Program-made: the position numbers and the translations under genes
Part shown: piece after piece, positions 62,833 to 64,000 of the stretch
Layout of the letters: each line of letters opens with the position of its first letter
Position numbering within the stretch: the stretch's first letter is position 1
The notes under the pieces: generated by a model
Told to the model about the DNA's origin: nothing
Database searches by the model: none
What the model saw: the letters and a program-made list of their open reading frames with translations, nothing else
NCBI GenBank assembly: GCA_033002965.1
Contig: JAURVB010000851.1
Location: 124,001 to 188,000 of the forward strand
DNA length: 64,000 nucleotides
From: Piper betle
Taxonomy: Eukaryota; Streptophyta; Magnoliopsida; Piperales; Piperaceae
Reading direction: 5' to 3'

Positions 62833-64000
62833 TAAAAGTTTCAAAAAAACTTTGACACAAGAAAAAAATCGTCGGAGTTTTCGCACCTGAGCTTCACTAT
62901 TAATCGAAGAGAGAGACAAACACTACAAAAAAAGAGAGACTTTCTTCTACCCCTTAAATAAAAACCATGGAGAAAAGTTTGCTTTTTGCCACACCTCTAT
63001 ACGTATAAAATAATGGAAAAACTTTTGTCACCACTTTTTAGCGCCCTATTTTTTGTTACGCTATTTTATATTCACCATTTTATAGTACATTTTAAGTTTA
63101 TTAAACAGTAAAAAATTTTAAATTTTTAATAATAAAAGACTAGCGGTCATAATTTGAAATACCAGACAAAACTTATCACTCTAACGTGATATACAGGGAC
63201 ATCTTCAACTTGTACAATCCGGCGTACCTCTTTTAAATTTGGTCTCCAGTGTGGTATTTGAAATCATTTTAGAGGCTGCTTAAAAATAAAATAGTCTGCC
63301 TTAAAGACCCCAGATCTAACTACTCACTGTAAGCAAAATATTATGACAAGCAAAAAAGAGATAAATAAAATTAAATAAGAACTCAAAAAAGGAAGAGGAG
63401 TTGGATCTTACACGCAATCGAACAGCCGACAATGCATAAAAACCTCACGAAGTATATAAGAAAGGGGACAAGAACAAGGACAGGAACGTTTCGCCAGTCT
63501 TCTCTAAAACCATCCATATTTTTTTGTGGGTTAGTTCCTCTTAGATTATTGCCTTACATAACAACACTATACTACTTCCATTGTTGTAGATTGATCAAAT
63601 TAAGACCAAATCACATTCTACTTCAGCGTGTCCACAATTTTTTCCCGGATCGGAATTTTTAATATATATTTGAATATTTGCTTTTGATTGCGATCGAGAC
63701 GATCGTTTAAAGTTTAGAATTTAGAGGCTTGGAAGAGGTTAGATTGATCAGATTCTTTTCGTGTTAACCTGCTAAATACTTGGGTAACTCGGCTCTTTAA
63801 TATTTTGGGTCCGGTTCCCGACTAAATAGATTTAAGGTGTTACATTTAAACCGTCAAATCCAATTATTGGGTACAATACAAGAACTTATGTTATACTCTC
63901 CCTTTCCAACAACATGACTATTCTATATTATAATCTATGAAATATAGGGCTTTTAATACGGTATTGTCATGTATCTTTTAATTATTTAATAATATTACCC
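62833..64000. other. Intergenic; possible CACTA tip at 62921
   Basis: CACTACAAAAAAAGAGAGAC at 62921 resembles a CACTA terminus, but no partner end was found. 63190-63662 has short frames without recognised content. Confidence 0.3.

Overview
The window is nuclear DNA from a flowering plant. It is AT-rich and dominated by decayed LTR retrotransposons, miniature transposons and TA microsatellites. Two host genes are recognisable, with fragments of one or two more. The GC-rich first exon of the armadillo-type gene would fit a monocot, but the species cannot be named from sequence alone.

The left end (1-2758, minus strand) holds one complete gene. It is a nine-exon METTL5-type RNA adenine methyltransferase of 205 residues with its SAM-binding and NPPF motifs intact. 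Its first exon and promoter belong to an old tandem duplication (about 2628-4570).

From 4.7 to 21 kb are small DNA transposons and nested LTRs. One LTR (B) is split by a 3.4 kb solo LTR (A, 13136-16546), which itself carries a TRIM (15755-16265), and by a second solo LTR (C, 17870-20549) with an exact 5-bp target duplication. At 21.9-22.7 kb another TRIM lies inside an exon of an unrecognised gene. At 25.1 kb there is an exon-like fragment, followed by a GC-rich imperfect tandem repeat.

From 26.5 to 41.2 kb are Ty3/gypsy remains on the minus strand: a chromovirus-like pol (28.6-31.8 kb), then a mosaic in which Athila-type pol (36.7-39.3 kb) is flanked by Tekay/Del-like pieces (integrase C-terminus at 36.3 kb, gag-protease at 40.7-41.1 kb). 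The stretch 42.3-46.9 kb is a second B-like LTR split by a 1.3 kb solo LTR.

The right third holds two hAT-like carriers that share ends but differ in GC-rich cargo (47049-47862, 54394-55268), and a TRIM concatemer bounded by a single target duplication (48528-51491), in which one LTR is enlarged and contains a higher-order minisatellite. It also holds the 5' part of an armadillo-repeat protein gene (51979-52587, minus), a Mutator-like element with long inverted repeats, a pair of related MITEs, and old TRIM relatives. There is no operon-like organisation and no bacterial, CRISPR or organellar content. The most unusual structures are the TRIM concatemer with its 4-bp LTR-LTR junction, the TRIM LTRs that contain a copy of the primer-binding site, and the hAT carriers with exchangeable cargo.
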